NCBI GenBank assembly: GCA_011109175.1
Contig: RDEW01000002.1
Coordinates: 1,904,834-1,968,833, forward strand
Origin: Dicyema japonicum
Taxonomy: Eukaryota; Dicyemida; Rhombozoa; Dicyemidae
Reading direction: 5' to 3'
DNA length: 64,000 nt
The first letter of the stretch is position 1. Each line of letters opens with the position of its first letter. The notes below the pieces were generated by a model. The model saw only the letters and a program-made list of their open reading frames with translations. It ran no database searches and was not told the DNA's origin. Of this stretch, positions 43,515-53,610 are shown piece by piece. Both the position numbers and the translations under genes were made by a program.

Positions 43515-45078
43515 ATGACAAAAACTCCCAGATGTAGTGATTTATTCAAAACATCAAAAAATTTACACTCATATTCCCCCAACAACAAATACCTGGTAGA
43601 CCATTATTACATCACACAGGCATATGCTTTCCAATACAAACTTAACATCATCGATTCTTCCACTTTGCGAATATGCCACGTTTTCTCTTGCTTGGATAAA
43701 ATACAACTGATTGAGGTAACTTAATTAGTTAATAAAGTGGTCCCCCAACTCAAAACTGATACTCTGTGGACTCATTGACAGAGGACTTGTTCAAATATTC
43801 AAGCTTGATGACTCGGAGTGGTTCTGCAGGATTGACGAGGGGACTGCCGGTCTCATCACATCACTTTGGGCTCCTGACAGTTGTCATATCCTCACTATGG
43901 CTCACCTCTACGTATTACTGATGTATTGATGGTTCTCAGAGTAAAATAACAGTATGGTCTCTCACAAATGATGACTTTTACTATATAAAGTGGCCCAAGA
44001 GCTGCAAGCAGGGTTGAATGGTTGGGTTTACTGGAAGGACTTGACTTTTGTAGCGACGGGACTCTCCTGGCCGTTGTGGAAAGACGGGACCTGAAGGATT
44101 ATATTAGCATCTTCAGTTGTTTAGGGTGGGAACTCATGAAGACTTTCAAAACAGACAGTGATGAGATTAATGGAGTGAGGTGGTCACCACGTGGTAAAAT
44201 TATATGTGCTTGGACAAATTCACTCAGTGTAGTCGTATTAGTGATCTTTTAGTTCAAAATACTCATGTACACGTGTTCTGGTCACTTAGTTGGGTCATTC
44301 TGTCCTAGTCATCACATATTTGGAATTAAGGCTGTCACGTGGAATACCTCTGGTCAACTTCTCGCTGTGGGTTCCTTCGACAAAACTGTATGACTGATGA
44401 GGCACTCACAGATCAGAATACTCAATAATCTCACGTGGAAGGTTATTGTAGAGTATACATACAAGCGAAAACTGGGGGAGACTCTGTCGGTATTTTCAAA
44501 GAAGTCTCTCCTGAAGTTGGTCTTCAAAGGATTGACATGATGAATTCTGCAGCTCTCAATCCCTTCTCCACAAAATGTCACGTGGTTGTTATATCCTAGA
44601 TGAGGTCATATCCAAGTCTGTCTCCCTTCCAGAAATAAAGAACGACCCCAACAGAGCCACCACAAAGATTGGGACTCATTTCTTGGTGTTCTCCCATTTA
44701 GACAAGTACCTAATCTCCATTAATGGTTACTTTCTTTGATATGGGAGATTCTATCCCTTCTGTTCTATGGATTTGGTCGATGTCTTCACTACGACTGGTA
44801 GCCGTTCTTTGGCAGATTTATCCTATTAAGGGTTGTTGGGTGCTTATTGTTAGCTGTGTGTTGTCACCCCACGTGTCAGAAGGTTGTTTTGTCAACTGGG
44901 GGGTCGAAACTGTATGTTTGGGAAGAAGGTGAACCAAATGTTTTGAATTTTTGTGATTTGGGTTGTACTTTATTTTGATGAAGATGACTTTGAGGTTGAC
45001 TGTTTACGGTGGAAAGAAGACTCTGATGATTTGGCTGTCAGTGGTCGCACTGGACTTAGAATATTTAATGTTATTTGA
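43515..45078 (+). CDS. WRAP73: WRAP73 (WDR8), WD-repeat centrosomal protein, 11 exons
   Basis: Introns at 43596-43619, 43716-43737, 43912-43939, 44013-44037, 44229-44252, 44388-44411, 44577-44599, 44726-44747, 44832-44853 and 44962-44983: 24, 22, 28, 25, 24, 24, 23, 22, 22 and 22 nt, all GT...AG. Joined exons give about 440 residues (human 460), collinear with WRAP73 end to end: YSPNNKYL, CLDKIQLIEWSPNSKLILCG, RIDEGTAGLITSLWAPD, KITVWSL, VERRDLKDYISIF, INGVRWSPRGK, FKILMY, IRILNNLTWKVI, SIPSVLWIWSM, LSTGGSKLYVWEEG, DFEVDCLRW. WRAP73 is a WD40 protein that works with SSX2IP at centrosomes and in cilium formation. The ATG at 43515 gives the family N-terminus; TGA is at 45076. One problem: exon 7 needs one more base, best placed in the G5 run 44474-44478. 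Everything else is in phase, so this is probably a live gene with a sequence error. A further 24-nt intron in exon 7 (44436-44459) is possible. Confidence 0.95.
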
Positions 45079-45099
45079 CTTTTATATTTTCATTAAATT

Positions 45100-45295
45100 G
45101 GCTTATGTTGCATTTAACTCGGGGTTCGATCCCAGGTTCACCTACTTGGTCTGAGGATTTCCTTTCTGTTCTCTAACTTTGTCAGTTCCTAGACGCGTCA
45201 TTGGATCCACTTAACTCGCTAGACACCAAATGTCTTGGCAGATATTCAAAGAGGATTCCTCTCTCAAGTGGAGGGGTTCCACAATAGCGCAGAGA
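45100..45295 (+). mobile_element. SINE-2 copy behind a tRNA-like B-box
   Basis: GGGGTTCGATCCCAGGTTC (45121-45139) is a good Pol III B-box. It is followed directly by TTGGTCTGAGGATTTCC, GCGTCATTGGATCCACTTAACTCGC and CAAGTGGAGGGGTTCCACA of the SINE-2 order. No tRNA cloverleaf can be folded from the flanks. Confidence 0.55.
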
Positions 45296-45329
45296 TTGTC
45301 AAACTGTGTGCCGCTTTCTGAATTGATAG

Positions 45330-45600
45330 CAAAATAACTGAAACCTCATCCCATTGGAGAAAACTAGATAATCCATTTCTTGTGTCACAGTCAGTGGATA
45401 TTGAGAATTCTGAATATATTTTCCAAACATATATCCCAGATTATCTACATAAACACTGACGATTATTTTACAATTCTCAACGACATTTTTATGCGAAACA
45501 GTTTTTTCTACTCTGCATAATATGAAATACAATAAACGGGAAAATTTGAAAAATATTGATGCAGAAATTCGAGTGGCGTTATCAACCATTCGACATTAAT
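45330..45600 (+). mobile_element. hAT (ZBED5-like) transposase C-terminus
   Basis: A plus-strand frame ending TAA at about 45600 reads TLTIILQFSTTFLCETVFSTLHNMKYNKRENLKNIDAEIRVALSTIRH (in pieces: TTFLCETVFSTL, DAEIRVALSTI). This is the hAT dimerisation region TTYLCE..FS.L...K...R..L....DLRVALS.I. The last 46 codons are uninterrupted; the N-terminal parts are missing. Confidence 0.75.
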
Positions 45601-45699
45601 AAAAAATTGCCATAATAAAAAATTGCCCAAAAAAATTTATTTTTGTTGTTGTTGTTTGCCGTTGATTATTTTTTACGATTAGTGTGCCGCGAGTGCTGG

Positions 45700-46665
45700 A
45701 AGGGTTTATTGACGAATCGAGTCTAAGAATGATCAAATCTTTCTATCTAACACAGAGCTCCTTGTGAGAGTTGGAAAAACCTACTCAAGACAATTTGAAC
45801 CAAACACAGGCACTCCTCAAGGAGACTCCCTCTCGCTATTATTCACAATATACTTGGAGGCGCTATGAGGAACTGAGACCATTATACAAGGAAAAATGAA
45901 GAAGTGATTTATGCTGATGATGTCGACCTAATCTCCGAAGATAAAGAACTCCTGGAACATGGACTAGATAAAGCACCAGATATACTTGGGAAATGGTTTC
46001 TCACCGTGAACAGGGAAAAAACAGAACGGACATAAATAAGACGAATGAATAACTCACACAAAGAGAAATGGAAACACACAAAGAAACTTGGCTCCCAATT
46101 AGGAGATAGTGAAGATATCATATGGAGAAAAACCATGGCAAACGCGGAAGGGGAATAACATAAAAACAAAGGAAAATGTTATACGACACCTTTATCAAAC
46201 CAATCCTCCTATACAACTCTGGGACCTGGGGCACCTCAAAAGAGGAATTGGAGAGACTAGACTCGTTTCACAGGAATCATCTAAGAAACATAACTGGAGT
46301 GTCCTGGCCATTCAAGATCTCGCGGAAAGGACTGTACAATAAGTGTGACTATACACCAATAAGTCTTGAGATCATTAGCTCCCGTTGGATACTTTTTGGA
46401 CCCGTCATCCCTCCTCCCCCGAATATACCATGGAAGATTACTTACTCTTCCCATGTGAAACGCTTTCGTGGAAGACCAAGAACAACCCTCCCGGTCGTTC
46501 TACAAGGCGATCTGAAAGTCGTAAAGAAAACATTGCCATCTGGTGACGACCTGGACACAGAAGGATCTGGCTAAGAACAGAAAAGCCTGGAACAAGCTAA
46601 CTCTTTCTCTTATATTTTTTACTGCACATGCTGGGCTATAATTATTAAGGCTCTCGTGAAAGTGC
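45700..46665 (+). mobile_element. LINE-A palm to 3' end
   Basis: Frames read GTPQGDSLSLLFTIYLEAL, VIYADDVDLISEDKELLEH, FLTVNREKTE, then ILLYNSGTWGTSKEELERLDSFHRNHLRNITG and FRGRPRTTLPVVLQGDLK. The 3' end has ATTAAGGCTCTCGTGAAAGTGC and a TAATTATAA tail. Several frameshifts. Confidence 0.85.
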
Positions 46666-46739
46666 TAATAATTATAAACCCAGACCACCCAGTAAATGGA
46701 GAGAGCAGATCCGTGCCTAGATCGCTTGTAGAACAGAGC

Positions 46740-47690
46740 TGAAGGGTCACATAAATACTGTGGTGAGAGGGGTTAAAGGAAAAGCACCGCCTATAGTAAG
46801 AGTGTTAAACTCCGTGTTCCCAAATGGGACCTCAAAGAGTTGAGGGAGCAAAGGTGGAGTTAGAGGAAGCAATAATGATGTATAAAAGGAGACTCTATAC
46901 ACAAGAAAGTCAGTGTAAGAGAATGAGGGAAAATTATCTGTTTGAGTTTAATCGCAGATTGTTTTACCGTCGCCTACACGAAAATGGCATGTTCCCAACA
47001 GGATGCGGCCTGGTTTTTTGTCGGTTGGCCTAAAAGCTTGTATGCAGAACAATTTCGCCTACGCTAATAACACAGATACAACCGACCCAAATAGGGTTCG
47101 GCACACCCGGGGGTTGTGAAGCAAAGTTCATACTGTCAGAACATTCACCGAAAAGAACGAGAACATTCCTCACGTAATCATCAAAATTGACATTAAAAAT
47201 GCCTTCAGCTCGATACGACGTGATACAATTCTGGAGGATTGCTTCACATACTACTCATCGATGTACAGCTATATTCATAGCTCGTACGGAAAACCATCCA
47301 GTCTGCCCAATATTACATTCCATCGTCTTCTGGAGTCCAACAAAAAGACCCACTGGGTTCTGCTTGTTCAGCCTGGGAATTGCCCGTATCACAGGATATT
47401 GTCTCTGCTACCTGAAAATGCAACAGCTCGATGCTATCGATTCCCTCTTCCTGACCACGATTGAACGTATCACCAATGTGAAATTTGACGGCAGAAGGTG
47501 CGACCAAGCAACCCTACCCGTTAGCCTGGGCGGACTGGGAATCCTTTCACCAAAAGATCTGTATTGCAACGCTTATCTGTCCTCTTTGGGCCCCAGTCGA
47601 CTGCTGATCAGGATGATTCTCCAACTCCAAACAGAATCATCTGAAATCACAGATATGGAGATTGAAAGGGATGATGCTTGAGCAGAAAGA
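46740..47690 (+). mobile_element. LINE-B linker and reverse transcriptase fragment
   Basis: Frames in order: EEAIMMYKRRLYTQ, FEFNRRLFYRRLHENG, VIIKIDIKNAFSSIRRD (palm motif A), a degenerate PTGFCLFSLGIARI (motif B region), then FLTTIERITNVKFDG, QATLPVSLGGLGILSP. The catalytic LDD box is lost. TGA ends the last frame at 47681. Confidence 0.8.
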
Positions 47691-48780
47691 CCGTTACAGG
47701 ACTATCTGCGAAGATAAATATGAGAGAAATCTTATGCAGATCTGAACAGCATAAAATTTTTATCAGATCGGTGCAATATAAAAATTATATATCAAAAAAG
47801 CTTCAGCAATGTAAGATACTAACAATTCCTGATTTCTCAAATAAAAATATTTCGCCAGGAATTAACTCATACCTTCAAAATTGTTGCGGTAGCTCAGCCT
47901 CAGTTCAAATGGCGATATCTCTTTTGACGAAAATTCTTACAAAAAATCGAAACTTTAAACCTGAAAATGTTCAGGAATATTTAATTTCGTATTACATAAA
48001 TGATTTCGTTTATTTTTCCATAATGCAATTTTTCGCAATCAATTTTATTGCAGTTTTACAATAAAAATTGCAGATTTCTGGTTGCCTTCTAATCACAAAT
48101 ACGTTCGATAGATGAAGTCGCAAAAAATATCAGCGTGGCCATTCAAAATGCTGACAATGTACTTATTCCTCTCTCATCATACACTAATTTCATATCCTCA
48201 ATTCCCTGACACTCATAAAACGAAGAAACCTTATGAAAAGATGCCATCCGACGGACTTGAAATTTTTGAAAACCAACTAAATAAAAGTATCAACCAGACC
48301 ATAAACGACCACCGGACTCAGAGATGGCGTCACTTGGTCGAAAAGTTCATTTTATCAATTTTAAAAAACAATAAAAAACTTAAACCAGAGTTGGAAGATG
48401 CAAATGGAACCGGTAATCCTTCTCCAGAACACATTTGTCATATACAACCTAATCTACTTATGAAACATTAGGCTGCCATCAGCTTCAAGACATTCTCTAA
48501 ACACCTAGATATCAAAGCACGTGCCCGTAAACCGAAGAAAGAACCCCACCAAGAACTATTCTCAGACAAGCAGGCCTTAGAGGTTATTGCCAGATTAAAG
48601 AATTCACAGGTCTGAGGCCCTGACAAGGTATCTTCAATTCACCTGAAACACCTAAACAAACACGCAATTGGCTACCTCACGCAAATATTTAACCTGTTTA
48701 TCAATTGCAATATTATTCACAAGATTTGGAAGAACTCTGTTATCAAACCAGTTTTGATGGCTTTAAAACAGGATTTAATG
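47690..48780 (+). mobile_element. LINE-C endonuclease end and linker
   Basis: Pieces read SNHKYVRSIDEVAKNISVAIQNADNVLIPLS (end of an APE-type endonuclease), INDHRTQRWRHLVEKF and GPDKVSSIHLKHLNKHAIGYLTQIFN, IIHKIWKNSVIKPV (fingers). Typical CR1/Jockey order. The leading ORF at 47678-48064 is of uncertain origin. The element is interrupted near 48780, where LINE-A sequence takes over. Confidence 0.7.
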
Positions 48781-48799
48781 CAGCCCATCACACACGAGA

Positions 48800-49555
48800 A
48801 CCACAATCAAAGAGTTTAAGTACCAATATGGGCACTCCACAAGGAGATTTTTTATCGCCAATTCTACTTATCATATACCTCGAAGCTGCCCTCGAGAGCT
48901 AAGCGAAGATATGGGTCCCAAATACGAAGACACAATCGAATTACTATATGCGGATGATGTAGACATTGTGTCTACTGAACAGGAATTACTTAACCAAATT
49001 TTACTCCAAGGCAAACTTTTTTAAAATAAATCTGTGCATATACATTAAAAAAACTACATACGAATCGAACAAAAAATCAAGAAATGATAAATGCTGGAGA
49101 TCTGGATAAGAAGTATGTATCACTGAAACTTCGTGTCAGACTATCAGTTTGTTACGACAATATTCCTGAACATGGGGAATTTCGAAAACGATTTAGACTG
49201 TGCATATGACTGGAATCTACTGCCAGAAAAAATCTCAAACGAAAAACTATATACTCTATGTAAATCTAGACTAATTAGCATAAACGTTATTTTATCGAGA
49301 TGGCAACTATTTGGATATATTTTTAGACTGGACCCGACTATGGAAATATTTCTACTGCGCCGGAAGTCACGGATTTTGAGGCAGACCGAAATACACTTCC
49401 AATTTTCTTAAAAGATGATTAAGAAACAACAGGTCGTAAATTGGTGACAGCAGACGATCTAGACGATGTTCGAAAAATGGCGAAGAGGATGCCTGCAAAT
49501 CATGGCTCAAGCGAAACCTTTTAGTGCTACGTGAAAGAGCACTTAACTAATCGGT
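48800..49555 (+). mobile_element. LINE-A palm to C-terminus, joined to LINE-C
   Basis: Begins at palm motif B (GTPQGDFLSPILLIIYLEAALES), then an ADDVDIVSTEQE-like block in another frame, ISNEKLYTLCKSRLIS, ILSRWQLFGYIFRLD and a VTADDLDDVRKMAKR-like end with CTACGTGAAAGAGCAC. The junction with LINE-C at about 48780 lies between the equivalent reverse-transcriptase regions of two different families. Confidence 0.75.
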
Positions 49556-49599
49556 TGACTAATACCCAGGGAGTGAACACAATCGGTTGACTGCCAACC

Positions 49600-50235
49600 G
49601 ACTGCCGAAAAATCAATATGTACGCTTTTCACCTCATACCTGTCACAGAGATCCAAGAATTTTCATTGCTCCTGTCTACAGTCTCCCTCAATTCTTGGAT
49701 TAATGCTCGACAGGCTTCTGAATTTCAACTTCCCATGCGAAGAAAGTCCTCACTAAAAGCCTGCATAGCTGAACGTAGGACTCTTGAATTTGGATGTTTC
49801 TGTTACAATACTCTACCGGCATACTATCTCGCCGGGTGGAAGATACCTCTGTTGATAGGAGATTCGCGTGATCAGAGACTCCACAGACTCAACTCGATGT
49901 ACCTTAAAACCACACATATGATGGGCCCTCATATTAGATCAATCCTCTTACTCACGGAAACTACGACCCGTAGTCGCTGATCCAGATTCCTCCGCGTCTG
50001 TGAGGAAGATGGAAACCAATTTCCCCAGTCAAAAAAATAGATTGGTAAAAAGTTCCCTTCCCCAATCGAATTCCTCTGCAGAAATAAAAGAAGGCTCTTT
50101 CTTACGGAAGTGGGAACAATGGGGGATCGCAGACGGTGGATGGCTCGATTGATTGCGGGACTTGGAGTTAACTAAATTTCTGAAGTTTTTTGTCTTTCTT
50201 TCTCGGTGATCTCTGGGTCTACAAAAATAAATAAT
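49600..50235 (+). mobile_element. LINE-C 3' end
   Basis: An open frame 49618-49978 encodes the last part of the LINE-C protein (LLSTVSLNSWINARQ, DSRDQRLHRLNSM). It continues in other frames with FLTEVGTMGDRRRWMARLIAGLGV, parallel to 14940-15020. The 3' UTR has the TTTCTTTCTCGGTGATC tail and AATAAATAATG. Confidence 0.65.
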
Positions 50236-50249
50236 GAATCAATAGAGCA

Positions 50250-51026
50250 CTCTCTTTAACATTGACAAAATTATTAGACAATTTCTCCATTCTGTCGGAT
50301 CTCTGGGAGCATTCACTCTTGGCTTTGACGTTTTTGTTAGTCAAACGAGGTAAAATTTATGGTGTATGGAGCTGAAACACTCTTGCATTAGAAGAGAAGA
50401 TTCATCCTCTTTCTCATCCTTTTTGCATTGGTGACTCTCCAGACGACCTGCCCTAAATGAGATCATCAATCTGGAGTCAGTTGAGATTCCGTATCTAATC
50501 GAGCCCCAAAGCTTGACCACGTGGGTAGGAAGAGACCTGATGGAATGACTATTTTCTCATTTTCAAAAGGACCGAGTTTTATTTTTTACGGAAAACAAAA
50601 TTAAATCAACACTACTAACCGCTTCTAAACCTTTCTCCTCTTAGAAGAGGAATCGTTGACCTGAAACCCATCCATTCACTCCTCACCTGGGTTGCCTGGA
50701 ATGTCATCAAACTGATTTGCTAATTCCACCAGGTGATTGGTTGCTGTAACCAAATCTTCCTTGATAGTGTGCACCCAATATTTATACTTCACCAACATGC
50801 TCTCCAACGTCTTTGAGGACAACAAATTGAATGCATCGATTGTGATGGCTCCCAAGTGAGTTCCACGTTAGAAGAATAGTTATGATTTTGACTGGAGAGC
50901 ATACACTAACTTGAGCTCTCCTGCCAATAAATCATGCTTGTGCAACTTTTCTACTTCAATGTGCTTCAATAATCCTTGAGAAGTAATTAAAATTTCAATA
51001 AGTACAATTTCATTCTTCATTTTATT
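50250..51026 (-). mobile_element. LINE-D C-terminal fragment
   Basis: Minus strand reads KNEIVLIEILITSQGLLKHIEVEKLHKHDLLAGEL, the conserved nuclease-like end of LINE-D (compare 59.9-60.1 kb), followed by DAFNLLSSKTLESMLVKYKYWV. Decayed frames extend to about 50250. Confidence 0.65.
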
Positions 51027-51335
51027 AATAATAAAGCCTTTTCACGAGAGCCATAATATTTATATCTCTGCATAGGCAGGACACACACTTTATTTAAGTA
51101 AAGAACAGTTAATTTTAACTAATCGTAGAACCAAGGAATGATCTTCACTTCTTCTTTTTTTGTGTGTGGGTCCATTCCAGTTCCGCAGTGAGTATCCACT
51201 GATGACGGCGTCACTCGTCAAACCCTTTCTGCATCGTAGATGCGTGGAACCTTCCACCAGGTGAACAGCAGCGAGAATCGAGCCCGTAACATAAGTCACT
51301 TTAGCCCGACACCTAACCACTACGTCACCCGGGAA
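51027..51335 (-). mobile_element. SINE-1, tRNA-derived, copy 1
   Basis: On the minus strand the 5' end at 51335 reads GGGTGACGTAGTGGTTAGG (A box) and, about 30 nt later, ACGGGCTCGATTCTCGC (B box). An unrelated body follows, with ACGCATCTACGATGCAG and a 3' end TGGCTCTCGTGAAAAGGC followed by TTTATTATTAATAA. It sits inside LINE-D. Confidence 0.85.
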
Positions 51336-51340
51336 AAACA

Positions 51341-51884
51341 GTGAATAATATTCTTAATTCCCGAGAGTCCATACTAAAAACATATAAAAATTATATTCCT
51401 TTAACAAAGACTCGCAAATTGTTAAAATTTCCTGAACTTGATACTAAGCCTGTTGAATGGATGGATTTGTTGGGATCTAAGGGTACTTTTAATTTGTTTA
51501 TGTTAGGTGCTTTGTTAAATGATGGACTCAAATAAAGCACAAAATATTGCTGAAAAGTTGTAATCAGTGATTTCGAGAATTCAAAAGGAATTCTTACAAA
51601 ATTCAAAAAAAGACATGGTTTTTGAATGCATAAGTTACATGGGAAATACTGACAACCAGCCTGACCTAGAGAGATTTGTAGATCATTTTGAAGAATCCAC
51701 GCAGCAGGCTTCCTCAACTGACATTTGTTTAATAGTTAAAAAAAATATATTTTTTAAAAAAATATAATTAAAAAAAAAAAAAAAAATTAATGGTTTTTCA
51801 AATAAATTTTTTTTAAATTTCCAAATTGGCCAAAATAGTACAGGTACATTTTTGGCCAATTTAAGGGACGTACTGTAGTTTTTT
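51341..51884 (+). mobile_element. pogo/Tigger-like end
   Basis: Plus-strand frames (KLLKFPELDTKPVEWMDLLGSKGTFNL; DLERFVDHFEESTQQASSTDI) look like a transposase tail. The element ends at 51884 with a terminus whose complement is CAGTACGTCCCTTAAATTGG, similar to the pogo-like end at 11634. AAATTGGCCAAAA and TTTTTGGCCAATTT form an inverted pair at 51823-51862. An A16-rich run lies at 51769-51786. Confidence 0.4.
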
Positions 51885-51899
51885 ATAATTACTGTTTAT

Positions 51900-52165
51900 G
51901 CTCTGATTTATTAAAGCTTGTTCCTTCGCCCCTTGACAAATCCGTTTCCCCCTCAATTGACTAACAGAAAAATGTCTAACAATTCAAAATAATCGGTAAT
52001 TATTGAGTTGACACATTTTGTGACCGATTTATTCAATATGGCCATACATGTGATGGGACGTAAACCATTAGACGATCCACAAGCAGACTTTTTGGGCAAT
52101 AAATGAGTAACTCCTTTGTAGAACCACATTTCTGGTGAGTATTTTCCGAATTTTTTCACATAGAT
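51900..52165 (-). mobile_element. LINE-D reverse transcriptase fingers
   Basis: Minus strand reads EMWFYKGVTHLLPKKSACGSSNGLRPITCMAILNKSVTKCV, the W..GvT.LLPK...RPITCM..YK motif of R2/Dong-type reverse transcriptases. It ends shortly afterwards at LLVN. No palm follows before the pogo-like element. Confidence 0.7.
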
Positions 52166-52276
52166 AATTGTGAAGGGACTCGAACTTCTTAAAAAAGTAA
52201 CACCACATGATTTCTAATTTGGTGATTAATTGATAATATTTTTAATAACTCGTAAGCTCCTTTTTTACTTTTTATA

Positions 52277-52895
52277 TTAGTAAGGTGTCAAGATGTCCAT
52301 CAACTTTACTTTTTCTCTGATTTTTAGGTCTCTAAAGGTACTGAAAAAGAAAAGGTTATCTTTAAGCTCAGAAATTTTCTTTTTTTCTTTCCACAAGCTC
52401 GTGACATTGGATATGCCTTTATTAGTGGAGAAACGAGAATTGAATTTCCATCCTCCACGAGGGATCCTTCCAGAACTGGCTTTGGAACATTTAACAACTT
52501 CAGTCACCCAATCGCACTTTTCTAAGTGTTGAACACCAGCGATCATAGCCTTAAGAGGAAGGAGGTGATTAGGCACAGGTCTTCCTTTAAGGTCCTTGAA
52601 AAATCTCACGAGGTTGATGGAGCAAGTCTTCCAACTTTGGGTACTGTATTTTTACTAATTGCTTCAGTAGGAGAGCCAGTTGAATTCCAAATTCGGACTC
52701 TATCCAGCCCTCAGAGATCGACTCCGTTTCATCCCAATCCACTTTGAAACCTGTGAAGAGATGCCAGGGAATTGTCATCGTTCGTGAAAATGCCAATTGT
52801 CTCTTGACAGCTGAGCTTGATTTATTGATAATCTTTTGTTTAAATAAATTTGTAACCCAAAAATTTAAAGTTAATGAAGTCAGGGTTTTCAACCA
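52277..52895 (-). mobile_element. Probable LINE-D N-terminal region
   Basis: Two minus-strand open frames (52892-52587 and 52609-52277) in series read FTGFKVDWDETESISEGW, then LPLKAMIAGVQHLEKCDWVTEVVKCS. No family motif was recognised. Position directly upstream of the LINE-D fingers and the same strand suggest one element, but a host gene cannot be excluded. Confidence 0.35.
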
Positions 52896-52899
52896 TAAA

Positions 52900-53185
52900 A
52901 GTTGAGGCTCCGTGCACCATTTGATCTCAAAACTATCATTAAAGTCGCCTTATTGTCCTTAACTTGATTTGATATCAAAAAGATTACTGTTACTCTTATT
53001 TTTGAACGACATTGGACGCCTAAAATCGTGATACAAATTTACTAATTTTATCATACAAAGGTGAATTTCGTCACAAAACAAGCAGTGGGGCCTCATAAAC
53101 AAATTTTATAATCCAAAGTGATAGTGGAACTTATTAAGAGAAAGACAGAAAAAGTCAAACAGTTAGGTGGTCACAGTTCCCGCAA
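52900..53185 (-). mobile_element. Unassigned spacer ending in LINE-C 3' sequence
   Basis: Most of this is unassigned. The last 60 bp, on the minus strand (CGATTGCGGGAACTGTGACC... then TTTTCTGTCTTTC), match the LINE-C 3' end around 14985-15050. SINE-1 copy 2 was inserted into it. Confidence 0.4.
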
Positions 53186-53199
53186 TCGACTGAGCCTAA

Positions 53200-53511
53200 T
53201 AATAATAATAAAGCCTTTTCACGAGAGCCATAGTATTTATATCTCCGCATAGGTAGGACACACTTTATTTAAGTAAAGAACAGTTAATTTTAACTAATCG
53301 TAGAACCAAGGAATCATCTTCACTTCTTTTTTCTTTTTCTTGTGTGAGTGTCCTTTCTAGACAATCCAGTTCCGCAGTGAGTATCCACTGATGACGGCGT
53401 CACTCGTCAAACCCTTTCTGCATCGTAGATGCGTGGAACCTTCCACCAGGTGAACAGCAGCAAGATTCGAACCCGTAGCCTAAGCCCGACAACTAACCAC
53501 TATGCCACAAC
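53200..53511 (-). mobile_element. SINE-1, tRNA-derived, copy 2 with target duplication
   Basis: Nearly the same sequence as copy 1 (51027-51335). Minus-strand 5' end has GGCATAGTGGTTAGTTG (A box) and ACGGGTTCGAATCTTGC (B box, almost consensus). The 3' end is GGCTCTCGTGAAAAGGC then (TTA)n. A 14-bp duplication with one mismatch flanks it: TCGACTGAGCCTAA (53186-53199) and TCGACTGGGCCTAA (53512-53525). Confidence 0.9.
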
Positions 53512-53610
53512 TCGACTGGGCCTAAGAATTTTTTGTGTCAAAAAACAGTCATTCTCTCAGTTATTTATGATTATTATTTATAAAAATTAATAATTGTTTT
53601 AAATAATATA

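Noticed and set aside
45119-45140. Possible tRNA gene from a perfect GGTTCGATCCC T-arm core
   Set aside because: No acceptor stem, D-arm or anticodon arm can be formed upstream; it fits a SINE B-box better.
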